Positions 1 through 12,400 of a DNA stretch of 64,000 nt are shown here, one piece after another. The DNA comes from Nelumbo lutea (taxonomy: Eukaryota > Streptophyta > Magnoliopsida > Proteales > Nelumbonaceae). The translations under genes and the position numbers were made by a program. The notes beneath the pieces are model-generated. The model was given only the letters and a program-made list of their open reading frames with translations, was not told the origin of the DNA and ran no database searches. Location: contig JAKGHH010000005.1 in the NCBI GenBank assembly GCA_022828595.1, positions 56,849,655 through 56,913,654 of the forward strand, given 5' to 3'. Within the stretch, counting starts at the first letter, position 1, and every line of letters starts with the position of its first letter.

Positions 1-396
1 CATACATACATATTAAGATTCATTAATATGGTTTACCAATCAAAGAAAGGGAAGGTTTGAAGAATTAGACGGTATAAACCACATCAAAGCATTGGGTTGC
101 ATTAGGAAAATATGCTGTGACAGAACAATGATTTCAGTACCCAGTGGAAGAAAGAGGGAAATAGTTTGAAGAAGTATCAAGAAACATGCTGTTTTCTTAA
201 ATTATTTTTTTATCAGTAAAAAAGAGCAATTTTATTAGTAGTCCAACTTTCCTGTGCTAGTGATACCCTTTAGATGAACTGAATCTTGCTTCAGTACTGG
301 GAAAGCTGTTGGATATATTCTAAATTCAACACTGATACATCTCAATGATAATTCATTATGTGATGCATTTTTTGACATTTTTTACCTACTGGACAG
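1..396. other. Intron or upstream part of the glycosyltransferase gene
   Basis: No coding exon is recognisable here. The sequence is AT-rich and ends in a plausible splice acceptor (ACAG at 393-396). The glycosyltransferase reading frame starts at 397 with an incomplete codon, so the donor exon and the N-terminal half of the enzyme must lie before the window. Confidence 0.5.
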
Positions 397-3300
397 TGCA
401 CCTTCATCATTTGAACGCCGATTTAAAAAGGAGTTCCCTCTCCTGTATAAGTATCTTCAAGAGTCTCCTGTTGACCAAGTAAGAAATACTTGCTTTCAAT
501 ATTTAGAAGTTTCATTGATGCTATTAGCACAAATGGCGTATTTCTGTACTAGTTGAGACTTTAAGGCATGATCCAATAGAAAAAAAAAGGTGGAACCTCC
601 CCATACTTTTGTATTTAAACCTTTTTCTTAATTAATGAAGTTTTCTGTTACTGATAAAAAAAAAGAAAAAAGAAAAAAAGAGGTGGATGAAAAGAACTCT
701 TTATTCATTATCTATTTTTATGAGGGGATATAACTAGAAAAAATGGATTTATCAGCATGAAAGGTTCTTGCTATTCGTCTCTTTGATATAAATAATAGAT
801 TTTTTTTTTTTGGTGTAGAGGTAACAGATATTTTAAAATTATGTAGCAGTGCCTTGATAACTTGTGGGTGATGCAATGGGATGTAATAAAAGTGACCAGG
901 CTTCAAGGAATAACATAAATTCTATGGTGATAAAACATTTAGTTCCAAATAAGTTCAAATAGGAATTAAGAAAATACTTCTATTATTTTCTTTCTTTCTC
1001 TATTTTCTTATGATATTTACCTCTGCTGTATTTATCCATTGTATTTTTTATTTTTTGTTTATATTCTTGGTTATCTAATTATGTAATACTCATTTTCTAA
1101 AATTTCATATATCTAGAAGGATTCATATTGAAGCACACGGAGTCTTTTTCTCACCTTAATACACAATAGGTTTGCTGGAAAGATGTCATCCATTGGATGT
1201 GGCCGCTTTTTACAGAAGAGTGGGGATCATGGAGAAGTATGGCTTTGAACCTAAGTCCTTGCCCTTTCACGGTCAGTGCCCCTAGCTTACCGGTTAGCCT
1301 GTAATAACACAAGTTGCATTCAAATAAATTTTTTATGCATTTTACGATACAACCAAATTTGTTAGGACCTTGTTTTAGTAATTGCAACTTGTACATAGCT
1401 ATTGTTGACCATTGTTACTTTACCCACCAAGTTGCTTCTATGATGGATGCAGGATCCTGTAACAGGTCTTCCCACATGGCATGACTGGCCCCGATCGCCC
1501 CTTCTATTGTAAGATTTTTTATATAGGTAGATAGATAATCAGTCAAAAACTGTTTATAACATCTGAAAGGAAAAAAAAAAAGAAAAACTCAGTACAAGGA
1601 ACCCCCCACCCATCCCTAAACATCTGCTAGGGAGCTGACTGACCTTGATACCCAATTAATTAAGGAGTGCAACTTGGGCAGGTTTTGCCTAGACCCAACC
1701 ATTAAGTCTCAAACCTCATGCTCGGGCCTGGCCCAACCCAAGGTCAAGTCTGAGTTTACCATCCCAGGCTTAACTTGAGCTTAATCCAACAAAACTCAGG
1801 CCCGCCCTGGCCAGGTTGGTTGGGTTTGAAAGTATTTTTTGAATATTTTTCACACATTTATATTTTATTGGACTTTGTAGCCCAATTTAGGAATTAGGAG
1901 TAGAATTGATTGATAATATGCAAAAATGTCCTTAAGAAATGCATACACACAAATTTATGTAGATGCGTTACATCTGTATATTATACAATATCATTTGGAA
2001 TTGGGCTACTGGAGGCCTCAACCCAAGTTTTCTGGCCCAGGCCCAGCCAGGAGCCTGAAAACGCAAGCCCAATCTGTTGTTTTGACAATAGTGATAGGCC
2101 AGTCAGTTAGTTGTTTTTATTTATTGGGCTGTTATGTGTCTTTTTGGTCTCAATGGGTCCTTTAATTGTTTCTTATTGCTGCCACCCTATTAAGGGTACT
2201 AATGTAATTTGTCTCTCCATACTTTAAAACAATAAAATAGTGAGGCTTCAATAGAACCTCACAATCTGTTTTCTCAAATTCTCTTATCTTCTCTGTTCTT
2301 TCTCACTTTTCTTCTCTTCTTGCTTCTAACCAATTATCTACTGGTTCCTTGTTGATTAAAACCCTATTTTATACTGCTGAAAGTTGCGCACTTGGTATCA
2401 GAGCCTATTTGACCAAGTTGTCTAGTGTTTGATCCCCGTCGCCCTGATTATAATTAATTGAGTTTCAGCACAAGGCATGGGGGGCCTGATGTGCTTGTCC
2501 ACACTCCAAACCCGATAAGCTTTCATGTCAGAGGTCATATTAGTGAATTGTGCCTTTAGGTTGGGCCCACCCAAGGCAGGGGGGACCTTACCTAACAGCT
2601 TAAGCCTTTAGGTTGAAAGGTTCTTTGATATGGGTCGGGTCAGGTCAGGCTCGGGTTAGGCCCACCCAAGTTGCAGCCCTATGATTGATATTGTCATCTT
2701 AGCTGTAGACAATCTTGCCATGCCAAAGTGTCCAATGGCCTTCTGATTGTGGTCTCATCCATGCCACCACTACTGAACATTCTTTCTCAATTTCAAATCT
2801 CTATAAATCTAGAGAGAACCAGATCCTCAGGCCCTTGATGGGGGAAAAATCTACACTCTTATGGATGCTATGTATCCAATAGTAAGCTTTCCAAGTATTT
2901 GTGCAAGGAAAATTCTGCCTCTTCAATCTAGAGAGAACCAGCATGATTATTTGTGATGGCTAGCATTAAATTATTGTGGTTAAATAGGCACTGTCTGATG
3001 GAGGACTGTAGAGTTTATTTTCTTGATTACTTCTGCTTTCAATGCTTGTGTCAACTCTTTTTAATGAAGAGTTTTGATATCTTTTACTAACCAAAGTGCT
3101 TTCCAGGTATGGGTTTAGCAAAGAAGTGGTGGAATGCCCAGGTTTGTGGATCTTACTTCTACTGCACCTTTATATTACTTGTACCAATTTTATATTGTTA
3201 AGTGGAACCTACCTTCTTTGCGAACTATGAAGGGGCTCTTCATTTGATCTAGACAAGGTATTTGATTGAGCTTATGGAATTGATACATAGAATAATGTTG

Positions 3301-6300
3301 ATTCTCACGGGAAAAAAATGAAAGAATTAGAATATGGATTTTTGAATCAACCAACTTGATTTTCCAATATTTGATTGAACATAGGAGGTTTATATATAGA
3401 ACCACAGATGGAATGGCCTGTTTTGGTGTGTCTGAGTACCAGTGACAAAACAGCTGTCCATAAGCAGGAGATTTTCAATACTAAAAGTTGGCATGATTAG
3501 TTAATTGGCCATCTCATCTGGATTGTTAGGTTCTTTTAGTTCTGTAGATTCCTTAGGTAGGATTCACTTGAATGTTGGGTTCCAATCTGCATGACTGCTG
3601 CTACATTATTAATGTACATACATGAAAAACTTCATAGAATAGTCAAACTCCATTTCTCTAGTTTAATCTATATTGACACAAGGCTGATAACAGGTTATTG
3701 GCCATCAAGAGTTCGAGTATGTGGCTTTTGGTTTCTACCTGAAGAATGGCAATATTCATGTAACAAGTGCAGACAAATTTTGACCCCACTTCCATCAGGG
3801 CATCTTAGTACAAATGATGATACGTGTCTACAACATGCTAATTTACATTGGTTTCTGAAGACATCTAAAACAGTTTTACCTATCTTCGTAGGGCTAAGCT
3901 CCATAGGAAGGCAAGTCATTACCTTGTTGTCATACACATACAGACATAGATATGTACATACATAAGCATGCATGTAGATGATCATGAAGATTGTTCTGTA
4001 GATGATCATGAAGACATAGATATGTATGTATGTATGAGAGAGGAAGAGGAGAATAATCATGGCTTTATGAGACAGAAATATGTTCACGAAGATTGACAAA
4101 ATCACCTAGAAAGAAAGTAAGGCTGTGTTTAGTAAGAGTAAAAATGCAGAAGTGAAGCAAATTTGCACTCTGCTTCAGTTTTGCAGGTGTTTGGTAAGAA
4201 CAAGGTTCAAAATATTGATACGCCTACCGGCGTGGGCAATATTGATAGATTTTTTCTTTTTTTTTTTATAGTTTTTTTTTCAAATCCGGTTCAGAGGGGC
4301 TGACTTAAGGTCCATCCACCCCCTGAACTGGTCGAAATCCCAAAACACCCCCTGGAAGGGTGTATTGGGAAGCCCCCGATATGATAACTTCAAACCTTGG
4401 GTAAGAATACGTTTTTGTACTTAAATGAAAGTAAACTTGTTTTTTCAACTGTTTTTGCACACAAAATGAGCTGGTCAATGTAAAATGTCCCATCCTTGAG
4501 ATTCATGTTTTCATCCATCACAACCAAACAAGGCACAATAAATTTATGAGAATAAAACTGAACTGGGTTTGCGCCCTTCTATTTGAACAAATTTGCATTC
4601 ACATCATTGCATTCACTTTTTGCATTCTTACCAAATGCAGCCTTGGTGTAAAATTTGTGTTGAAACCTCATTCATCTACAGCCTTGCCATATATGGGTAT
4701 CCTAGTGCCGATTGCAAACTAAGTCTGAAAGAAAAAGAAATGGAAATATTTCTATGCAGTTTGTACTGTGCTTCATGTCACACTTTAAGCTACTAATGTT
4801 CCTAAGTTAGTTTCATCAACGCCTTGAGGCTTTTGCTGAAATGTTTCTGTGAAAATTGGTAGATGTTAACTTTATCTTAATTGGTTCTCTTCTTGGATGT
4901 ATTCTCTTCTTTACTCTAGTACAAAATGTGCTTAAACTTCGCTGCTTGTTTGTAAGGGTTCAAGTTCGGTGCCCAGCTTGAAGAATTTAACTGCATTGGG
5001 CTTGGGCCAGGCCTATTCAAATTTTAACAAAATGCTCAACCTGGGCCCACCCAAGTTGCAGCCCCACTATTCTGTAATTTCTTGAACTTGGATACCTTTA
5101 CATTTTTCAGCATGGGTTTCTTGACAAACCCTGGAGCATTTCTTCAAGTACTTGAAGCTGTTATGGAGATCACAGGCTACAGATTCATCCTTCTCACGGC
5201 TGGTTTTGAACCCTTAGATGCTGCTATTCAACTTATTGCCACTAAGACATGTTCGCTCTCTGATAAAAAACCACAGGTTGAAGATGGAATCCTTCTCTTC
5301 AGTGATCATCTCTTGTGCTTTTCTGGGTGAGAATTTCTTTACTGGCTTTATTAACATTTGTGTTTTGTTTTGCAAGGCCAAGAAAGTCAAAGAAAGAGGA
5401 GATTTACTAAATGAAGAAAGGGAAGAGAACAATAATAAATAATTCTTGAACTACATATGTTCTTGCTAGGAAAAGTTTCACTAAAATGGATGTTACACCC
5501 CATCTAGAACTTCTCTGGTTGTATGGACTTAAAGACAGATTTATTTGTCAATATCCTAAAATAAAAAAAAAAGAAAAAAGGATAAAAAGCACTCCCTCCT
5601 CCCCCCTCCCTAACCCCCAAACACAAACAAAATAAAAAAGGGAGGAAAGGAAGTCAATGTAACTTTGTAACTTCAGCTTTGCCTTTATACCTACCAAAGT
5701 AATTTTCCTCATACTCTATTTATCCCTATTTTTCTAATTTCAGCCAAATTTTGCAAATCTGATTCTATATTGGGTGGATGAAAACTGCTACATTAAAAAA
5801 CCATTTACAATTTGATAATTTTATTGATATTTAGTATTTACAGTTTTTCATGGATATAAGGGAGTTGTGTCAGAATGTTCAATAACAAAGTGAACAAAAA
5901 GCAAGTCAAAATTCCATTCTTTAATGGCACAGTTTTTCTTGTTATCTTTTTTGTTTGTTTTCTTCTTTTAGGAAGGTTGGAGTCACACTACACAAGGTGA
6001 AAATAAAACTGAACCATTACAATACATATTTAGGAACTCTCCAAGAATGACATGCAAATCTAATATCTAACAAGTCATTGAGTCATTTTATCTGGTTATA
6101 TCAAGTCCGTAAAGGAAAAGAAGGAAATGACAGAATCCCCTTTTCTACTGCTCATAAATGTCTACTGTGAAACTAATAACCTTTTTTCTGCATAATTCAT
6201 ATCATGTATAGACTTTATTCTAATTTCTTTGTCTAAACTTAGCACTTTCTGTATCCACCATTTGATATGTTTATCTGAATGTAGCATAAATGAAAACATC

Positions 6301-9300
6301 AACAACGATATAAAATACAGTGTAAATTGGGGAAAATGGATTTGTTTTAGAAAAATAATTCAAATTTTGTGAAATTGTCTATTTGGGTTAAATTAAAAAG
6401 AAAAGAGCTAAGTTTCTTGGCCTTCAGCATAAGCTACACCTCACTTAAGTTCAACCACTATTTTACTTGGTCTGATTAGTTTGGTCATCTAAGAATTCGT
6501 TCTGCAGAACTTGAAATTTCAGATCAGTTTAAAATTCAGATTTACTTTTTATTTGTAGACTGACACTTCCTCTTGCCACTTTGTCAATTAGAACTGTGCC
6601 ATACAACTGGCTATTTCAAAGATGTGCAGTTGCCATTCATCATGGGGGAAGGTAGAATTTTCTGTATGATCTTCACATTGCCTTAATATTAAAACAATGT
6701 TTTTGAGTGGTGTCTTGATACTAAAACATTATGCATCAGACTGACTGATATATGCTTTTCTACCATATGTCAGTGGATCCACTGCAGCAGCACTACATGC
6801 GGGTATTCCACAGGTAAATGACTAGTGTTAAGCAAGGGTCTAAGTATCGATACACCTGTGTCGGCAGAGGTATATCGGTACTAAAAACCTTGCACTTTTA
6901 TATATTTTTAGTTTTTTTTTTTCAAAAAATTGTTTTTTATATACATTTTTATTAAAAAAAGAGGGATCCCGAAACACCTGTTTCGGAACCCAAAAGATAC
7001 GGTACGATACACCATCAGATGTATCGTATTGAAATTTTGATCCTTGGTGCCAAGTTTGTTGGTCATCAAGCTATCTTTGGTACTCTTGATTAATATTTTT
7101 CCCTGAAACTCAATTTTTTTTTCTCTAAAGAGAATAGAAAACCTTAATAGCATAGGAAAATTGCCTAATCCATAGGGTGGGTTGAATAACTATTTTGTAC
7201 ATTGATATATATGAGCGGGTAAACTGCATGATAATCTTGAATGCATAGATCTATCAGAATGGATGAATGCATGGATTTATTGAAATGGATTGTGGTCCTT
7301 TGGTCGTTATGAAGCTTTTATGCATGTATTGTGGTGCTTACTGACAAGCATGGAGTGGCAGATAATTTGCCCATTTATGCTAGATCAGTTCTATTGGGCG
7401 GAGAAGATGTTCTGGCTTGGGGTTGCACCGGAACCATTACAGAGGAACCATTTAGTTCCAGATAGAGATGATGATGTAAGCATTGTGCAAGCTGCAAATG
7501 GGCTATCAAATGCCATAAGTGATGCGATGTCTCCTAAAGTAAAAGCTTGTGCATCAGAGGTTGCTGAGAGAATTTCTTCAGAGGTATGCAAATATGTTTA
7601 TGTATATAAACGCCTAGTATATGAACTCAAAAACAAATAAAAACCAACTCAATCCAACTTAAAGAGTAGACTAGAAGTTAGCCCCAAAAAGCTCTCTGGG
7701 CATGTTCCTTAAGTACTGAACCCAGTCTAAAATCATTGATACCAAATATATATTGATTGTGAAAGGATAGAAATCATTAAAAGAATATGGAAATACAGGA
7801 GTAGGTGATAAGAAATAACTAAGGTAATAGAACACGACAAAACCACTGAACCCTGAACCTTAAAGAAGTGCCAGGCAAGCCAAAACACCACCCAACACCA
7901 TCTTCCAAGATGCACAAAAAATTAACTGACATCCCTAACTAAATCACTGCCCCAATCACTAAAACCAAAAAATGAAACCAAGAAAGAACACCCCCAACCT
8001 GCATTATCTTTAAAATATACATAATATAAACCTTCAGTTCATGCTTAGTAATAAAATGCTGCACCTTTCAATACCTCTTTCCAAAAATTTAGAAATCATC
8101 AACCATTCCTTGTCTAGAAAAAACCTTCATTAGCCTCCAAGTTATTCCAACGTTGAGGAAATGGAATTTTTAATCTTTTCTTCTATTTTAATCTCTTCAT
8201 CCTATTGGATATCACCTTTTGTTTCTTCTTGGTCTGATTCTATTTGCCATTGTGATTAACTGGCTTGGATCTAAATATTTTATTCTGTGCATTCCTGCTC
8301 ACTTCAGCATTTCTAAAATTCTTGTCAGCAACTTCAGCAAAATCCCTGGCCCTATGTGACATAGAAAGTACCTTATAATCATTAGCTACTTCAACCACCA
8401 AAACTAGTGTGTATCAGGAGTACTTTTTCCCATTAACAATCAAACTCTACCACTCAGATGCCCTACCTGCTTTGCGATCATTGCCCTTAACCACCTTTCA
8501 ATTGTATACACTTTTAAAATGCTTTCATGGGCTCACCTAGGGGTGATCATGGGCTGGGCCCAGGCCGAGCTTTGCCTTCATAACAACAAACTTAGGCTAG
8601 GCCCAGGCTCAGCCCAGCCCACATTATGGGCCTAAAAATATAAGCCTGGGCCAAGATTCTGGGCCTAATTATTGTATTTAAGTTCCAAAATTAAACAATT
8701 GTACTTTTTCTTCATATATTGTCGTGGAGACTATAGTAATCTGTAAGAAACTTTAAACATAATATCAAGATAAAAGCTTCTAACATAAAAGAAATTAAAT
8801 AATTATACCTTGTAATTTATAAGTTTCAATTGGTCATTAGTATGCTAAAAATGATAATTTTAACAAACCAATTCTTCTATCAACAAAAAATCAACCTAGA
8901 ACCTATAATATCTATCAAAAAATAACCATCCATTGTCATGTAATATCCACAAAACAACTTTAAACATCTCTATAAGGGGCTCCATCTTCCATTCAACTCC
9001 TACAAATAAAAAGTGAAATAAAAAAGATATTAGCAAACTAAGAAAAAATAGTTCAAATTAATGTAAATAAATAAGTAATAAAATATTGAAAATGGTTTCA
9101 ATTTTACCCAAAACTTGCAACCACTCTAAACTTCAGATTTATCATCAATGGAGTCTTCATCACTAGAAGATTCGTCTTTTGGTGAGAGAGAGATTGGGCA
9201 CGGCGGTGGTTTTGTGAAATTGGTGTGAGAGAGAGCGAGCTGAGAAGACTAGGGTTTAGTAATTTCTATATTTCATTAAATACTAGATTAGAATTTGGTA

Positions 9301-9402
9301 AGATCTAAGACCATAGGATTAAAATCTTTAATCTCCTACAAATCTCTATTTAATATATAAAACATCAATTATCAAATATTTTTAAATAACAGATATACAT
9401 AA

Positions 9403-9472
<70 letters not shown>

Positions 9473-12400
9473 TATAAATATCTGGGCTGGGCCTAAAAAA
9501 TTAGGCCCAAGCCCGGCCCTAAATTTTGCGGGCCTGATGTGGGCCCGGGCCGGGCCGGGCCTTAACAAAAAACCTAGGCCCAAGCCCGGATTTTCCGGGT
9601 CGGGCCGGGCTGAAATGATCACCCCTAGGCTCACCCCAGAAAGACCATTCTTCAGCAGGCAGAAAACTCTGGTAATGTGCACCAACTGGTGATTGTTTAG
9701 AACCTTTACAATGGTTTCCAAAGTTCTACTTTCGATCAATACCTTCACCCAAAACTCTGGTAATGTGAAGGGCAGCGCAGTGCATGAGGCTCCCACCAAT
9801 GTGGGGTCTGGGGAGGGACAGATGTACATAGCCTTTTTTTTTTTGAAGAATAAAGAAAAAATTTTATTAAAAAGATAGGGAGATACATCAGAGTTGATAA
9901 GATATCACCAAAAGCAATACCAGCCCCAAACCCACAAAATGGACCAAATACCGCACTGCTTACAGGCTTGAATACCCATCTAACCCAAGATATAACCCAA
10001 AACCGACCCAAAGCAAATCCCCAAAGAAAACATAAGCATTGGTCCGACAGCTGACCCAATCAAAACCCCTTCCTGAAACACCACCCTTCAGTCTAAATCC
10101 GCGAGAACATCATCCTCCCGGTCTGAGACATCCTCATCCCAGACCTTGCTTCCTTTTGAAAGTAATTTTTTCTTCAATAAGTCTTCCTTTTTTCTTTTCT
10201 TGAATTCCTTGAAGGCTCTCCTGGCAAACTCCTCACCACCTCGAAAAAACAGACGCAGGCTTTTCCCAATTCTAACCTCTCTATCCACTAATTTCTGAAG
10301 AGCTTCATCACCTGATTCTCTATCGATAGTATCACTACCCTTCTGCAATTTGTTCTCACCAGGGTTAATTACAGTACCTCTTAACTCTTTTTCCTGATGT
10401 TCCTTCATCGAATGGGGAATCGAAGCCTGAACTTGTTTTGTTGCCTCCCCATGGTCTGAACTGGATATCCCCTTGCCTCTCATTCTTTTCCTTCTATACA
10501 CCCATTTGTATTTTTTTTGTAGGTCCTGCCCCACTAGGCTGATTTTGAGCCTAGAAAAAAATCTGTCACATGTACAATGTTATGGTTTCTCAAATTACTT
10601 AATTTTTTGTTAATTATCCCGTTGGTCTGTTCCTCCTCCTCCTCAAGTTTGCTCCTTTGGCCTAAGTCAACACCCAACCTACCAACCTTTATTTCTTCAA
10701 AATGCAAATGATCCTCTACATAGTTGGCACCCTTCCCTTTAGGGAGTTCCTCACCATTTGAAACTCCCTTTCCTCCAACCACACCTTCACTTTCCAGCTC
10801 GACATCGATGTTATCTCTCCTCCGAGCTGCCTACCTGCCTCATCCCTCCCTTCCGTCCTCTCTGCTTCTGCTGAGGCAAGCTCTTCTGAAAACTTTGGAT
10901 CTGGTTTTCCTACTTCACCCCTAAACGCTAGGGGCGTCAGATCTGTAATCACAGATTTGGAGGAACCTTGGATCCCTATTAACCCGAGGCAGAAGCCCTG
11001 CATCACTATTCACAGAAGAAGAAAAGTAGTCATCGCCACATCGGGAGCCTCTTCTGGTCCACCTACAATCCTTTTCCTACCTTTTTTGTCATACCTGGCA
11101 ATCACCCAGATCCATCTTTCTCTAGCCTCAGTCGAATTCCTTCTTCCTGTTGTTCCACTCCTTTTAAAATTTGGTCTGATGAATCCAGGATACTTTTTCT
11201 TGTTGATTCCTTTCCTTCTAAACTGATTCTCCTTTCTGCCATTGAACTCATCATCGATGTAGCCTTCATTCGACCTTTCTATTGGGCAGGACAAAAACTT
11301 CAGTTGAGTACCCTGTTCAGAGAAAGCCGATGATTGTCATGTGTCACGCTCCTTTACCTCATCATTGATTCCTGGAAGGGTTTCATCTGTTCTTACTGAA
11401 CCCCCATAAGTCCCATCATGTAATAGTAGGGGAGACACAGCAGGAACACCAGCTAAATTTGAGAGCACCCATCGCTCGATTTTATCGAAGGCCCAAGTTT
11501 CAAGTGATTAGTAAGGTGTATGTTTGGTTCCATTTACGTTTATTGAAAGTGCCACATAGGCACCCCGTCAGCAAATGCCTCATTAATTGCATTTGTGTGT
11601 ATCGAAGTTTGCAAAAGTAAACTTCGGTTTCTGTGCGCTTCTCCCGTTTCAGGAAGCTTCATTTTGGAGCTTCCTGAAACAGGTAGGTGTTTATTGGCAT
11701 TTTGCTGATGTGGTGCCTAACGGCGCCTATGACAGAAATGCCATCATTAAATGTGTTTTTCTGTTTTGCAGTCATACAAGTACAAAACGTTTACTGAATA
11801 AACGTAAATGGAACCAAACACCCTGAAGGTAATCACGTAAGTTTGTAATCCCAGCCGGTATTTTCTTTTGAACCGCTGATGGACCATTTGGTTCAGCTAA
11901 ATTCTTTTCAATACCCTTCTCTTTTATGGTGGACCCCACCCACTCGCTGATTCAACCCCCTTCAATGCTGTTTCCCCATGCAATCCTCATTCCCTGTGCA
12001 AGCCTCTTTCTTCATTAACCTCATTTATTCTCCTTTCTGCATTCAACTCTGGAATTTGAAGCGCCTCACCCGGCTTCTTCCCCACATCCTTTCCAGCCTC
12101 CACATCACTGACCACCTATGAGAGGTCAGTTACACATACCTCGCCACTTGTAACCTGACCTGCCATGTCATCTTCCTCTTTCGTCTTCCCAAACCAGAGT
12201 GTTGCTTCCACTTCCGAAGCCACCCACACCCTGTTCCATAGACCTCCTGCACACAGAGGCTGTTTCCAAGATTTGAACCTTGGTCACCCAGGTTGCAATA
12301 GAGCAACCCAACCATTGTGTGAACACCCGCCCTCATGTTACACCAAGAAATTATCTTCTCACAATATAGCATTGCAGTGATCAACAAAATGCTTGAAATG

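Larger units (their letters stand above)
3911..5110 (+). other. GC-AG intron (intron 5 of the glycosyltransferase gene)
   Basis: The exon before it ends ...GGAAG and the intron begins GCAAGT, the standard context of a GC donor; the acceptor is TTTTTCAG at 5110. Using this donor joins AG with C to give a Ser codon, producing the expected GLSSIGSMGF reading. No GT donor nearby preserves the frame. The intron holds nested MITEs at 4121-4642. Confidence 0.8.

Noticed and set aside
3695..4105. A 136-codon minus-strand ORF
   Set aside because: It is the shadow of glycosyltransferase exon 5 and intron sequence.
9365..9829. A 154-codon minus-strand ORF
   Set aside because: It crosses the (AT)n tract and hAT subterminal repeats; composition only.
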